Notes under the pieces: generated by a model
The model's database searches: none
What the model saw: the letters and a program-made list of their open reading frames with translations, nothing else
Told to the model about the DNA's origin: nothing
Source: Streptomyces barringtoniae
GTDB lineage: Bacteria; Actinomycetota; Actinomycetes; Streptomycetales; Streptomycetaceae
Length of the DNA: 64,000 bases
Direction of reading: 5' to 3'
Assembly (NCBI RefSeq): GCF_020819595.1
Contig: NZ_JAJHNP010000014.1
Coordinates: 1-64,000 of the forward strand
In this document: positions 7,801 to 17,265 of the stretch, piece by piece
How positions within the stretch are numbered: position 1 is the stretch's first letter
Layout of the letters: each line of letters opens with the position of its first letter
Program-made: the position numbers and the translations under genes

Positions 7801-8946
7801 TCAGGGCTGGGCGTCGTTGTCGCTGCCGAAGTCGGGTACGCCTGCGGACAGCAGGTGCTCGGCGCCGCCTTCGAGGGCCTTGGCCGTCTCGGTAGAGCGG
7901 GGGAGCATGGTCTTCTCGTAGGTGCGGATCGCGTCGTCGATGGTGGCGGAGTTCGCGAGAGCGAGGGCGATTTCGCTGGCGTCGAGCATGGCGAGGTTGA
8001 CGCCGACGCCGAGCGGGGGCATGAGGTGGGCGGCGTCGCCGAGCAGGGTCACCGTCGGGTTGTGTTCCCAAGCGTGCGGGACAGGGAGGGCGAAGATCGG
8101 GCGGTCGATGTAGGGGCCGTCGTTTTCGGCGATCATCTGGTGCATGCGGGGCGACCAGTGGGCGTACTCGCCGAGGAGCAGGGCGCGGATGCCATCGGTG
8201 TCCTCGACGGTCAGGCCGCTCGTGCTGATCCAGTCGACCGGGACTCGTCGGATGATGTAGACGCGGATGTGGTTTCCGCTGTTGCGCTGGGCGAACAGGC
8301 CGCGCTCGCCGTCGGCTGCGTGGGCGCTGCCCTGGCCGACCAGGTCGGCGATGCCCGGGTGCCGGTTCTCGACGTCTGAGAACCATGCTTCCAGGAAGCT
8401 CACCCCGGTGTACTCGGGGGTGGCGGGGGACAGGGCCGGGCGTACCCGGGAGGAGGCGCCGTCGGCGCCGATGACCAGATCGGTCTGGATGGTCGTGCCG
8501 TCGGTGAAGTGCAATTGCCGCGGTCCGTCGTCGGGTCCGCTGATCGTGTCGAGGGCGTGGCCCCAGTGCACGGTTCCCGGTTGCAGGGAGTCGAGCAGCA
8601 GGTTGCGTAGCTGTCCGCGGTCGATTTCCGGCTTGAACAGTTCGTCGATCTCGGGGACTTGATGGGACGTGATCGTGCCGATCGGGTCCATCTGGCGCAT
8701 TTCCTGCCCTTCGGGGCGAGCGAGCTTGAAGAACTCGTCGAACAGGCCGGCTTCGCGCAGGGCGATCTGGCCGTTGTCGGCGTGCAGGTCGAGCGTGCCG
8801 CCCTGGTTGCGCGCGTCGGGGCCCGGGTCGCGGTCGTAGACGGTGACCGCTATGCCGCGCTGCTGGAGGATGCGGGCGCAGGTCAGTCCTCCGGGGCCGG
8901 CACCGATGATGCTGATGCGGGCCCGGGCGGGCTCTGGGGAGTTCAT
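7801..8946 (-). CDS. FAD-dependent monooxygenase, TetX-like
   Basis: This 381-aa flavoprotein monooxygenase has the Rossmann motif GAGPGG at residues 15-20 for FAD. The second FAD motif is TDLVIGADGASSRVRPAL near 160, and the third is TVTLLGDAAHLMPPLGVGVN near 305. The GDAAHLMPP form and overall size resemble Tet(X) and other aromatic hydroxylases that insert one oxygen atom into a phenolic or polyketide-like substrate using NADPH. The substrate cannot be read from sequence. The gene is divergent from a TetR regulator with an inverted repeat between them, so induction by its substrate is likely. It could equally degrade an antibiotic or another aromatic compound. Confidence 0.82.
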   Translation of the reverse strand: MNSPEPARARISIIGAGPGGLTCARILQQRGIAVTVYDRDPGPDARNQGGTLDLHADNGQIALREAGLFDEFFKLARPEGQEMRQMDPIGTITSHQVPEIDELFKPEIDRGQLRNLLLDSLQPGTVHWGHALDTISGPDDGPRQLHFTDGTTIQTDLVIGADGASSRVRPALSPATPEYTGVSFLEAWFSDVENRHPGIADLVGQGSAHAADGERGLFAQRNSGNHIRVYIIRRVPVDWISTSGLTVEDTDGIRALLLGEYAHWSPRMHQMIAENDGPYIDRPIFALPVPHAWEHNPTVTLLGDAAHLMPPLGVGVNLAMLDASEIALALANSATIDDAIRTYEKTMLPRSTETAKALEGGAEHLLSAGVPDFGSDNDAQP

Positions 8947-9121
8947 GGTTGTTCCTTTCAGCCGGCGAAGAGGGGGCGAGCAGGGCCGGGCATCTTCGAC
9001 CTCGGCACCGGACGTGCCACGCAGGGGGCCACCCCGATGAACAGGTCGGCGCGGTGCAGACGATGACGAGGCCGACGGCGATGTGCCGGTCAGGTACGCA
9101 CAGCGTCCATAAAATCAGAGC

Positions 9122-9148
9122 AAGTAGAAAAGTACAACGACTCTACTT
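9122..9148. promoter_or_regulatory. Candidate TetR operator
   Basis: A perfect inverted repeat, AAGTAGA (9122-9128) and TCTACTT (9142-9148), sits in an AT-richer patch between the monooxygenase and the TetR gene, 35 bases before the regulator's ATG. Its symmetry and position fit an operator controlling both divergent promoters. Confidence 0.6.
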
Positions 9149-9182
9149 AGCGATTGATTCGACTGTCGGGTACGCTCTAACC

Positions 9183-9776
9183 ATGACCGTGCCCTCTGTC
9201 AGCCGCCGCGACCGCAAGAAGGCGGCCACCCGGCAGGCGATCGCCGACGCCGCACTGCAACTCTTCTTGGAGCGCGGCTACGATCAGGTGAGCATCCGTG
9301 ACATCGCCGACGCCGCCGACGTGTCGACCGCTACAGTGTTCAAGCACTTCAGCGGCAAGGAGGCGCTGGTCTTCGACCAGGACGAAGACCGAGAGTCACA
9401 ATTGATCGCTGCGGTGCGGCAGCGGCCCTCTGGGCAGAGCATCCTCGATGCCCTCCGACAGCACGTGCTGGACACCTGGCCAGCGATCGGGGCACATCCT
9501 CAGGCGGCCGAGTTCACCAACCTGGTGAACTCAACACCGGTGCTGCGCGCCTACGCCGAACGCATGTGGACCCGGTACACCGACAGCCTCAGCGCAGCCA
9601 TCGCAGACGAGTTCGGCGTGGACCACGACAACCTCGCGTGTGTAGCCATTGCCCGATTCGTACTCGAGATCCCGGTCCTCGCTCGCGGCCGGCAGGACCG
9701 CCAGGCCGCCGTCGGGGCACTCTTCGACATCCTCACCCACGGCTGGGAGCCGCCTAGCAAGTCGCCCGGGCGGTAG
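9183..9776 (+). CDS. TetR-family transcriptional regulator
   Basis: This 197-aa protein has an N-terminal TetR helix-turn-helix (residues about 12-60), including AIADAALQLFLERGYDQVSI, RDIADAADVSTATVFKHFSG and KEALV. The C-terminal ligand-binding half is divergent, as usual. The ATG at 9183 is preferred over upstream in-frame starts, because those would cross the candidate operator. It is divergent from the TetX-like monooxygenase and likely represses it. Confidence 0.88.
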   Translation: MTVPSVSRRDRKKAATRQAIADAALQLFLERGYDQVSIRDIADAADVSTATVFKHFSGKEALVFDQDEDRESQLIAAVRQRPSGQSILDALRQHVLDTWPAIGAHPQAAEFTNLVNSTPVLRAYAERMWTRYTDSLSAAIADEFGVDHDNLACVAIARFVLEIPVLARGRQDRQAAVGALFDILTHGWEPPSKSPGR

Positions 9777-10031
9777 ACCCCTGGGCTGCTTCCTGAGCCT
9801 GCTCTCGACCAGCCTCGGCTTGCGCGTTTCGGTCGCACCCACCCCCTGCCTGGCAACGAGAACTGACATCCCGTCACCCCTGAGTGGCAAGCACCTCATT
9901 CTGATCCCAGTCCTAAAGGCCTCGGCTTCCTCGTCAAGCTGCCAGCGCAGGCATCCTCGTACTCCAGCGTTAGATCGTGATCCTGGCGACCGGACGACTT
10001 ATTTTGGTGGCTGCTGGAGATCGGGCGGCGT

Positions 10032-10886
10032 TCAGTCAGTGTCGGATCCGGTGCTCCAGGCGAGGCGGAGCTGCTCTGCGGCATCGGCGGTTTGGCGAAG
10101 ACCCGCCTGGTAGGCCGGTTCCCAGACCGTCCGGTCATTCAGGTCCGAGCCGAATGCGCGTATTGATGCCGGATCGGGCTCGATGGTCACCACTGTGTGC
10201 GCCGCGGCGACCGCAAGCTCCTGGTGCAGCAACTCGCGGGGAAACAGGTGCGCCTGCGGGTCGATCACGACGAGCGTGCGGGCTCCGGCCGCGAGTCCGG
10301 CATTGGTCGCCGACTGCAGGGAGCCGTCCATGTAACGGCGGCCGTTGATGGTGATCGGTGGGTAGATGCCCGGGAAGGCTGTGCTTGCCGCCACGGCGGA
10401 GGGCAGCGGCGCGCCACTCGCGCGGTCGAAGACCTCCGGCTCGCCGGTCTCGGCGTCCATCACGGGGATGAGCAGCTGCCGGTCCGGCCATTGGTCCGCG
10501 CCGACCATGGCGCACATCCGGGCGACATGTGCCTGCTCGGGGCCGGTCTCGGCAGCGAGCGCGATCTGGCCTACTCGGCGTCGCGCCTCGGCCGGGTCCG
10601 AGGCGGCATTACCGAGCACGGCGAACGCCTCTGCCAGCCGGCGCCTGTCCACTTGGGGAGGAATGCTGCCGGAGTCGGCGGGGCGCACTGGGGTGGCGAG
10701 CCGGTCGGGGTCCTGTTCGGTGGCCAGCAGTGCGGCGGTGATCGCGCCGGCCGAGGTGCCGACGATCAGTTCAGCCTCGCCGAGATCCACCCCGCCGCGG
10801 CGCAGTCCGCGGGCAAGCCCAGCCGTCCAGGCCGTGCCGACGAGACCTCCGGCGCCCAGTACGAGTGCCCGGTCGAGTGAGTGCAC
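10032..10886 (-). CDS. Patatin-like phospholipase
   Basis: This 284-aa protein has patatin-fold features: the oxyanion-hole glycine motif LGAGGLVGTAW (residues 10-20), the nucleophile elbow GTSAGA with Ser45, and the catalytic-dyad Asp in YMDGSLQSATN near residue 195. Family members are Ser-Asp acyl hydrolases that cleave phospholipids or other acyl esters. No signal peptide is visible, so it is probably cytoplasmic. It is divergent from a TetR regulator 83 bases away, which probably controls it. Confidence 0.88.
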   Translation of the reverse strand: MHSLDRALVLGAGGLVGTAWTAGLARGLRRGGVDLGEAELIVGTSAGAITAALLATEQDPDRLATPVRPADSGSIPPQVDRRRLAEAFAVLGNAASDPAEARRRVGQIALAAETGPEQAHVARMCAMVGADQWPDRQLLIPVMDAETGEPEVFDRASGAPLPSAVAASTAFPGIYPPITINGRRYMDGSLQSATNAGLAAGARTLVVIDPQAHLFPRELLHQELAVAAAHTVVTIEPDPASIRAFGSDLNDRTVWEPAYQAGLRQTADAAEQLRLAWSTGSDTD

Positions 10887-10969
10887 GACTGTCTCCCTCC
10901 CATTATTGAAACAGTCGTACCATATACTGACGCAGGCTCAGATCCGCAGGACCGAAAGGGTGATCCTCC

Positions 10970-11530
10970 GTGGGGCGACCCCCAGATCCCGCCCGACGGG
11001 AGGCCACGCTGGCGCGGGCAACCGATTACGTCCTGGCGCACGGACTGGCCGGGTTGAGCCTGCGGCCGCTCGCCGCCGCTCTCGACACCAGCCCGCGGAT
11101 GCTGCTCTACGACTTCGGCAGCAAGCGGCAGTTGGTGTCAGCCGTCCTTGCCGAGGCCCGCCGCCGCGGTGCGACACGACTGGCTGAGAACCTCCCGGCG
11201 GAGGCAGCCTCGCCGGAGGAACACCTACGCGGCATCTGGGCCTGGGTCAGCGCACCCGAGCGCGCCCCGTTCGTCCGGCTGTTCTTCGAGGTGCACGCCG
11301 ACGGCCTCGCTCACCCCGAGAACTACCCGGACCAGGCCGCGGCGATCACGGACTGGTTCCACACCCTCGGCGCCACATTCCGCGACATCACCACCGGCCC
11401 TGACGACACCGTTACTCCCACGTTGGTCATGGCCGTTATCCGGGGCCTCCTGTTCGATCTCACGACCACCGGGGACCGCGGCCGCACCGACCGTGCCCTG
11501 GACCGCTTCTGCGAACTCCTCCGTCATTGA
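10970..11530 (+). CDS. TetR-family transcriptional regulator
   Basis: This 186-aa protein starts at GTG 10970 (MGRPPDPARREATLARATDY). The N-terminal helix-turn-helix reads GLSLRPLAAALDTSPRMLLY, DFGSKRQLVSAV. The C-terminal domain resembles TetR_C regions such as those of AcrR-type regulators. The divergent patatin-like gene is the likely target. The intergenic DNA contains a short CAGT...ACTG symmetry at about 10911-10929. A decayed IS701 transposase begins immediately after its stop codon. Confidence 0.85.
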   Translation: MGRPPDPARREATLARATDYVLAHGLAGLSLRPLAAALDTSPRMLLYDFGSKRQLVSAVLAEARRRGATRLAENLPAEAASPEEHLRGIWAWVSAPERAPFVRLFFEVHADGLAHPENYPDQAAAITDWFHTLGATFRDITTGPDDTVTPTLVMAVIRGLLFDLTTTGDRGRTDRALDRFCELLRH

Positions 11531-12505
11531 ATGAAGACCAACGATCACGCGGTGACCGCAGGTCACAGCGCAGACTCTGCCCGCTGGCAGGAGGCATTCC
11601 AGGCCCTGATGGACCGGATCGCGGGCCGGTTCACGAGGGTCGAACCCCGTCGGTGGACAAAGCGGTCGGTGCTCGGCCTGCTCTCGGATCTGCCCCGCAG
11701 GAACTGCTGGACCATCGCCGAGTGGGCCGGGGAGGCGACCACGGACGGCCAGGCGGTACTCGTGGTCGACGAGACCGGTGACGTGAAGAAGGGCAGCCAT
11801 ACGGTCGGCGTCAGCGCCAGTACACCGGCACAGCAGGGAGAAACTGCGCACCGCCCTGGAGTCACGCGGTACCGGCTACGTGCTCGCGGTCGTCTGCAAC
11901 CACGAAATCATCACCCAGGCCGGGCAGTCCCGCCCGGATGCCCTGGCCAAGAAGATCCCCAAGCGGGCCTGGAGAAGCTGTCTGCCGGAGCCGGAGCCAA
12001 GGGGCAACGCTTCTACGACCGGGCCCACATCGACCTATCCATCACCGCTTCCGGCCACCGCCACCTGCTGATCCGCCGAAACCGCACCACCGGCGAACTC
12101 GCCTACTACCGTTGCTATTCGCCTCAACCAGTGCCACTGGCGACCCTGGTCCGGGTCGCTGGATCAAGGTGGCGAGTGGAGGAGACGTTCCAGTCCGGAA
12201 AGGGCTGGGCCGGACTGGACCAGCACCAGGTCCGCCGCTACGCATCGTGGTCTCGCTGGGTAACCCTCGCGATGCTCGCCCACGCCTTCCTCGCCGTCGT
12301 CCGCGCCGACGAACACACCCGCCGGCCCGCCAGGGACAAGCTGATCCCGCTCACTTGCAACGAGATCGCCCTCTTGTTCACCGTCCTCGTTGCCCAGCGC
12401 GTCCACGACACGGCCCACCGGCTCTGCTGGTCCCGCTGGAGACGCCGTCACCGGTCCCGATCTCAAGCGAGCCACTACCAACGGCGAGCCGCAGCCCCAG
12501 CATGA
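11531..12505 (+). pseudogene. IS701-family transposase remnant, internally deleted
   Basis: The frame keeps IS701 landmarks: GQAVLVVDETGDVKKGSHTV, then GAKGQRFYDRAHIDLSI, LLIRRNRTTGELAYYRCYS and RWRVEETFQSGKGWAGLDQH. Roughly 70 residues between TVGV and the middle are missing. A stretch near 11850-11980 reads KLRTALESRGTGYVLAV and PDALAKKIPKRAW only in another frame. It therefore carries a deletion plus two frameshifts and is inactive. The ATG overlaps the end of the TetR gene, probably by chance. Confidence 0.85.
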
Positions 12506-12562
12506 TCACGATCTACCGCCGGAGTACCAGGTGTGCCGTCTCATGACATTGGTTCCTCGCTG

Positions 12563-13552
12563 TCAGGTTCGGCGGGCGTAGGACGTGAGGCGATCGGCGA
12601 GCGCGATGACGAGGTCGCGCAGCTCAGCGGGGCGCTCGATGACGAACGGCCGGTCGAGTGAGGCGAGTACCCGAGGCAACCAGTCGAGCTGTTGCGCCCG
12701 TAGCTCGACGCGCAGCCAGTGCTCGGCCGCCGGGTCCTGGCCGGCCGCGGGCTCGTACTCCTCCAGGCTCGCGACGCTGGCGGGGAGGTACGCGCGGATT
12801 TGCTCAACTGTCCCGTGGATCCGCAAGGTCACCTCATGCCGGTACTCGGCCGTGGCGAACCCCGACAACACGCGCTGTGCCGGATCGGGACCCATGGGTG
12901 CTTCGAATGAGCCGGGCAGGGTCCGCGCGTCTGCGATGCGATCGAGCCGGAAGGTTCGGTCCTCGCCGACCTGGGCGTCCTTGCCCGTGACGTACCACCG
13001 GCCCGCATGGGCGACGATCCCGTACGCGTGCAGTGTGCGTTCGCTGCGCCGTCCGTCGCGGTCGGTGTAGCGGATTGAGACCGGTCGGCGGTGGCGCACC
13101 GCATCGGCGATGGTGAGCAGGAGCCCGGCGTCCGGGTGGTCCAACTCGCCGGGGTGATCCGTGAAGGCGAGAGCTTCCAGGAGTGTGTCGAGCCGGCGGG
13201 CGATGTGCTTGGGCAGCACCCGCCGGATCTTCGCTGACGCCGTCTCGTTGGCCGTGCGCTCCGTCGTCGTCAGCCCTGCCTGGCGGCCGGCGACCAGGCC
13301 GAGCAGCACGGCCAGCGCCTCGTCGTCGCTGAGCATGAGGGGAGGCAAGCGGTACCCGGGAGCCAGCCGGTACCCGCCGTAGCGGCCGCGCACCGACTCG
13401 ACGGGCACGTCCAGGTCGATCAGCTGGTCCACATACCGCCGCACAGTGCGCCCTTCGACGCCGAGACGGTCGGCGAGCTCGGCCACCGTCCGGGTGCCGC
13501 CCGACTGCAGCAGCTCCAGGAGTGTCAGCACGCGGCCGGTGGGGCGTGGCAT
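12563..13552 (-). CDS. WYL-domain transcriptional regulator
   Basis: This 329-aa protein has an N-terminal winged helix-turn-helix of the DeoR/HTH_11 type (MPRPTGRVLTLLELLQSGGT ... VEGRTVRRYVDQLIDLDVPV). The central WYL domain contains SIRYTDRDGRRSERTLHAYG and HAGRWYVTGKDAQ, and a C-terminal WCX-like extension follows. WYL regulators sense nucleotides or other ligands and often act at DNA-damage, phage or metabolic loci. It is divergent from a small VOC protein 93 bases away, the most probable target. Confidence 0.87.
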   Translation of the reverse strand: MPRPTGRVLTLLELLQSGGTRTVAELADRLGVEGRTVRRYVDQLIDLDVPVESVRGRYGGYRLAPGYRLPPLMLSDDEALAVLLGLVAGRQAGLTTTERTANETASAKIRRVLPKHIARRLDTLLEALAFTDHPGELDHPDAGLLLTIADAVRHRRPVSIRYTDRDGRRSERTLHAYGIVAHAGRWYVTGKDAQVGEDRTFRLDRIADARTLPGSFEAPMGPDPAQRVLSGFATAEYRHEVTLRIHGTVEQIRAYLPASVASLEEYEPAAGQDPAAEHWLRVELRAQQLDWLPRVLASLDRPFVIERPAELRDLVIALADRLTSYARRT

Positions 13553-13645
13553 GTTCGCAGTCTAACGCGAATACAGGACCGATTCTGTCCACTATTTCTC
13601 CTAGCCTGCGATGTGTACGCCTTCAGCACAGCCAAGGAGATCCCC

Positions 13646-14044
13646 ATGGACTTCGTCTCGATCCGCATCATCACCAGCGACGTCGCACGCCTCGTCGAGT
13701 TCTACGAGCGAGCCACAGGGATGAAGGCGATATGGGCCACCGAGGACTTCGCCGAACTCAAGACCGCGGGCGCAACCCTCGCGATCGCCAGCACCCGCAC
13801 GGTCCCGCTGTTCGCCCCGGGCTCTGCCCGCCCTGCGGACAACCACAGCGTGATCACCGAGTTCCTCGTCGACGACGTGGACCGCGTTCGCCAGAACCTG
13901 ACCGGCTTCGTCACCGACTTCGTCAACGAGCCCACCACGATGCCCTGGGGCAACCGGTCGCTGCTGTTCCGTGACCCCGACGGCAACCTCGTCAACTTCT
14001 TCACGCCCGTCACCCCAGCGGCCATCGAAAAGTTCGCACGCTGA
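13646..14044 (+). CDS. VOC (glyoxalase/bleomycin-resistance) family protein
   Basis: This 132-aa protein starts at MDFVSIRIITSDVARLVEFY, preceded by AAGGAGA at 13634-13640, which favours this ATG over 13613. A single VOC module is visible: DVARLVEFYERATGMKAIW, then SVITEFLVDDVDRVR, and the closing LFRDPDGNLVNFFTPV with the usual metal-ligand region. Members include dioxygenases, glyoxalases and drug-binding proteins. Substrate unknown. It is probably controlled by the divergent WYL regulator. Confidence 0.82.
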   Translation: MDFVSIRIITSDVARLVEFYERATGMKAIWATEDFAELKTAGATLAIASTRTVPLFAPGSARPADNHSVITEFLVDDVDRVRQNLTGFVTDFVNEPTTMPWGNRSLLFRDPDGNLVNFFTPVTPAAIEKFAR

Positions 14045-14269
14045 CGCCACGCACAGCCGCTCACGCGGGAGACCCGAGATCCCAGGGCTCCCGGTGAACG
14101 CGGCCCCCGAGTCCAGGAGGGGGAAGCGGCTTCTGGGCCGAACGCGTTCTGATCAGCGCCGATCATGCGGCAGCCTGTCCACCCGGGCTGGACGCCGTGC
14201 ACGCGGCGGCACTGCCGGTCAACGGACTCACCGCGTTGCAGGCCCTGGAGAAGCTGGACCTCAGCCTAG

Positions 14270-15665
14270 TAGTGCTTCGTTAGGTTCTGTTTCTGCTGGT
14301 CGGCAGGGGCCGGCCGCAGGTGGTGCAGGTGCCGGTCCAGCACCTCAACAGGTCCTGGAGCTCGTCGAGGACCTGGTAGAGGGTCAGGCCGGCATCTGGG
14401 CTTTTGGGTCGAGCCGCCGCAGGGTGAGGAAGGCCTGCGCGGCGGTGACGAGGGTGACGTGGTGGTGCCAGCCGCGCCAGGTGCGACCTTCGAAGTGGTC
14501 CAGGCCCAGGCCGTGCTTGAGTTCGCGGTAGTCGTGCTCGATCCGCCAGCGCATCTTCGCCCACCGGACCAGGTCGGCGATCGGGGTGGTGGCGGGCAGG
14601 TTGGTCATCCAGTAGCCGGTCGGCTCGTGAGCTTCTTCGGGCTGTTCGACCAGCAGGGTCCGCAGTGGCAGCACACCGTCCCACCGGTTGCGTCCTCCGG
14701 CCTGTTCCTGGGCGGTTCGGCAAGCTTCCTTGCCCGAGGGCCGCACCTGAAGCACGGCGAAGTGCGAGGTCATCTTGCCTTTGCTGCCCTGCCGCCAGGT
14801 GACCTCCTGGAACACGGCGGTCTCTTCGACGAGGCCTGGCAGCGGCCGGGGCGCCTCGCGGTATCGGGGCAGGGTCGGTGGGCCCAGCCCGCCATAAGCG
14901 GGTTGATACGGCTCGGCGTCGGCAGGTCGTGCGATCTCTTTAGGATCGACGGCCATGACATAGGCCCAGCCGCGTTGCTCCAGCGCGGGCCGGAAGGAGA
15001 CGCTGCGGCCATAACCGGCATCGGCCACGATCACCGGCACGGTCAGGCCCTGCCCGGCCAGGCGGTCCAGCAGTCCCAGAGCCAGGTGCGTCTTCGACGC
15101 ATGCCCGACCTCCTGGGGAATCCCGGCCCGCCGGCGCCGAGCGTCGTCACGTGTCCACTCCTCTGGCAGGAACAGCTCCCACTCCAGCGGGCACGATGCC
15201 GTGTCGGTGGCCGCGTGCACGCTGACCGCGACCTGGCAGTTCGCCCGCTTGCCCAACGCTCCGCAGTACTGCCGGGCCACCCCTGCCGAAGCGGTGCCGC
15301 ACTTGGGGAACGACACGTCGTCGACGACCCACACCTCAGGGCGGATCGCCTTGCACAACCGCTCGGCGATCCGCCGCCGCACCGGCAGTGGGTCCCACGG
15401 CGACTGGTTCACGAACTGCTGCAGGGCCTGCATGTTGCCGTCCGGCAGCCGTTCGGCCATCGGCTGGATCGACTTGCGCCGGCCGTCCAGCATCAGACCC
15501 CGCAGATAGCACTCGCCCCACCGACGCTGATCCCGTCGCGGCACCGACCCGAAAACATCGGCAACGAACTCCGCTAACTCACCCCGGAGCCGTTCCACTT
15601 CCCCCAGCCTCACACCACGAAGATGCCCACCAGCAGGCGAGATCACTCGACGTAACGAAGCACTA
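14270..15665 (-). mobile_element. IS701-family element with CTAG target duplication
   Basis: The ends are inverted repeats beginning TAGTGCTTCGTTA (14270-14282 and, inverted, 15653-15665). They are flanked by the direct repeat CTAG at 14266-14269 and 15666-15669. A 4-bp duplication of this type is standard for IS701. The single transposase gene is on the minus strand and intact. The element lies in a quinone reductase remnant. Confidence 0.9.
14384..15613 (-). CDS. IS701-family transposase
   Basis: This protein of about 409 aa starts at a GTG (VRLGEVERLRGELAEFVADV). Further upstream the frame leaves the element, so 15739 is rejected. DDE-superfamily landmarks are EVWVVDDVSFPKCGTASAGV (first Asp), TVPVIVADAGYGRSVSFRPA (second Asp) and KMRWRIEHDYRELKHGLGLD (catalytic Glu with the YREXXXXXG signature). 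Length and motif spacing are normal, and no frameshift is seen. Confidence 0.9.
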   Translation of the reverse strand: MRLGEVERLRGELAEFVADVFGSVPRRDQRRWGECYLRGLMLDGRRKSIQPMAERLPDGNMQALQQFVNQSPWDPLPVRRRIAERLCKAIRPEVWVVDDVSFPKCGTASAGVARQYCGALGKRANCQVAVSVHAATDTASCPLEWELFLPEEWTRDDARRRRAGIPQEVGHASKTHLALGLLDRLAGQGLTVPVIVADAGYGRSVSFRPALEQRGWAYVMAVDPKEIARPADAEPYQPAYGGLGPPTLPRYREAPRPLPGLVEETAVFQEVTWRQGSKGKMTSHFAVLQVRPSGKEACRTAQEQAGGRNRWDGVLPLRTLLVEQPEEAHEPTGYWMTNLPATTPIADLVRWAKMRWRIEHDYRELKHGLGLDHFEGRTWRGWHHHVTLVTAAQAFLTLRRLDPKAQMPA

Positions 15666-16209
15666 CTAGGACAGCGGCTCCTGATCACCAACGGAGGCGG
15701 GGCCACCGGAGCCCTGGCCATCCAGCTCGCCGCGGCCAAGGGTATCGAGGTGACCGCGACCGCGTCTGCCGCCGCCGCCGAGCGCCTGCTCGGTCTGGGA
15801 GCGAGGGAGGTCGTCGACTACCACGACCCGAACTGGTCGGCCAAGGTACGCGGCGGGTTCGACGCCGCCCTCATCATCGCCACCAGCACGGCGGACGCGG
15901 CCCTGCCCTTGGTGCGGGACGGCGGCCGGCTGTGCTCCCTGACCTCGGACGCGCCTCCGGAGGAACGAGGCATCACGAGTTGGGACCTGTACGTCGAGCC
16001 CAACGCCGCGCAGCTTGTCCAGCTGGCGGAGCAGGCCGCCGCGGGAACCTTGAAGCTCGCACCGGAACCCCTGCCGCTGAGCGAGGGACCGGCTGCGTTC
16101 GCCCGGGTGGTTACCGGACGGGCCGGCGGTAAGAAGATCGTGCTCACCCGAGCATGACCCGACCGGGCACCGCCCGATCCCGATGGTGGGCCACGGTGCC
16201 CGCCAGGCG

Positions 16210-16775
16210 GCGTATCAAATCTGACCCACTTGGTGATCTTCATCTGATCCTGGCCTTGGTGATCAAGGTCAGGAGGGAAGAGGTGATCCACGTGGAAGAC
16301 TGGGCAGAGATCCGCTGGCTGCACCGGGCCGAGCAGATGCCGATCAGGGCGACCGCCCGGCACCTGGGTATCGCGAAGAACAGTGTTGTGCGCGCTCTGG
16401 CGCACGACCGGCCGCAGAAGTACGAGCGTCCGCTGCAGGGCTCGGCGGTGGGCGCGGTCGAGGTGCAGATCTGCGAGTTTCTGCGGGAGACGCCGACGAT
16501 GCCCGCGACGGTCATTGCGGAGCGGATCGGCTGGTAGCGGGGGATGACGATCCTCAACGAACGCGTACGTGAGCTCAGACCGGCGTGTTTGCCGGTGGGC
16601 CCGGTGTCCCGGACGACGTATCGGCCGGGCGAGCTGGCCCAGTACGACCTGTGGTTCCCCGAGGCGGACATCCCGCTCCGCTGTGGGCAGACGGGCCGGC
16701 CGCCGGTCTTGGTGAGGGTGTCCGGCTACTCGCCGGTGATCGCCGCGAGGATGCTGACCTCGCGGCGGACCGGGG
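16210..16775 (+). pseudogene. istA: IS21-family IstA remnant
   Basis: Translation from about 16282 gives MIHVEDWAEIRWLHRAEQM, ATARHLGIAKNSVVRALAHD, the N-terminal helix-turn-helix of IstA. An in-frame stop follows ERIGW at 16536. The next stretch (GMTILNERVRELRPA ... YRPGELAQYDLWFPEADIPL) is the start of the integrase core. Similarity ends abruptly near 16775, where an AhpD-like fragment begins. No istB is present. Confidence 0.78.
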
Positions 16776-17165
16776 ACCATGATCCTGGCCCCGGTACGGG
16801 AACCGTTGGCGATCGCCACCGCCGAGCACAACAATTGCACCTACTGCCTCTCCGTACACACCTGCATAGAGGCATACGTCGCCAAGGTCGACGCCGAGGA
16901 ACTGGAGTGTGCCCGCCACGCCGAGTCCGCCGAACCGCATGCTGCCGCAGTGCCGGCCCTGTCCGACGCCATCCCGCGGCGCCGGCCATATCGACGAGAC
17001 GCAGCTCAAGACGGCCCGGGCCGTGAGGGCCACCGACGCCGAGATCGGCGAGTGGTGGGCAATCTGGCGTTGAACATCCTTACGAAGTACTTCAAGGTCC
17101 TCGCCGACACCGGCAACGAATGGCCGGTCCTCACCCGCACACCCACGGCTGACCGACGCGCCCTG
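16776..17165 (+). pseudogene. AhpD/carboxymuconolactone-decarboxylase-like remnant
   Basis: The stretch REPLAIATAEHNNCTYCLSVH, with the redox CxxC pair, followed by AKVDAEELECARHAESAEPH, is the AhpD-like core of a peroxidase-family protein. Frameshifts follow: GHIDETQLKTARAV reads in one frame, then NLALNILTKYFKVLADTGNE in another. It lacks a start, being fused to the IS21 remnant. Homologues are often near disulfide oxidoreductases, and a remnant of one lies just downstream. Confidence 0.7.
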
Positions 17166-17265
17166 GCCTGGTCGGCGAGCCCCCGGCAGTTGCGACCAGG
17201 CTTGACGGGCGGTGTCAGCACCACCTCGACCGTCCTCAGGCACTCCCAGCAATGCGAGGAAGAAC

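Larger units (their letters stand above)
14085..16157 (+). pseudogene. NADPH:quinone reductase (zinc-independent MDR) remnant, split by IS701
   Basis: The first piece (about 14110-14265) reads GGSGFWAERVLISADHAAAC and AALPVNGLTALQALEKLDLS. The second (15666-16157) reads GQRLLITNGGGATGALAIQL and runs to GGKKIVLTRA at the normal C-terminus. The GGGATG motif binds NADPH. Removing the IS701 element with one copy of its CTAG duplication joins ...LDLSLGQRLLI... in frame. The first roughly 120 residues are still missing upstream, so the gene was already truncated. A second fragmentary relative lies at 19235-19798. Confidence 0.82.

Noticed and set aside
9890..9925. Similarity of TTCTGATCCCAGTCC to the DNA just after the IS5 transposase (TCTGATCCCAGTTC)
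   Set aside because: The shared stretch is short and I could not pair it with any terminal repeat, so it is not called an IS end.
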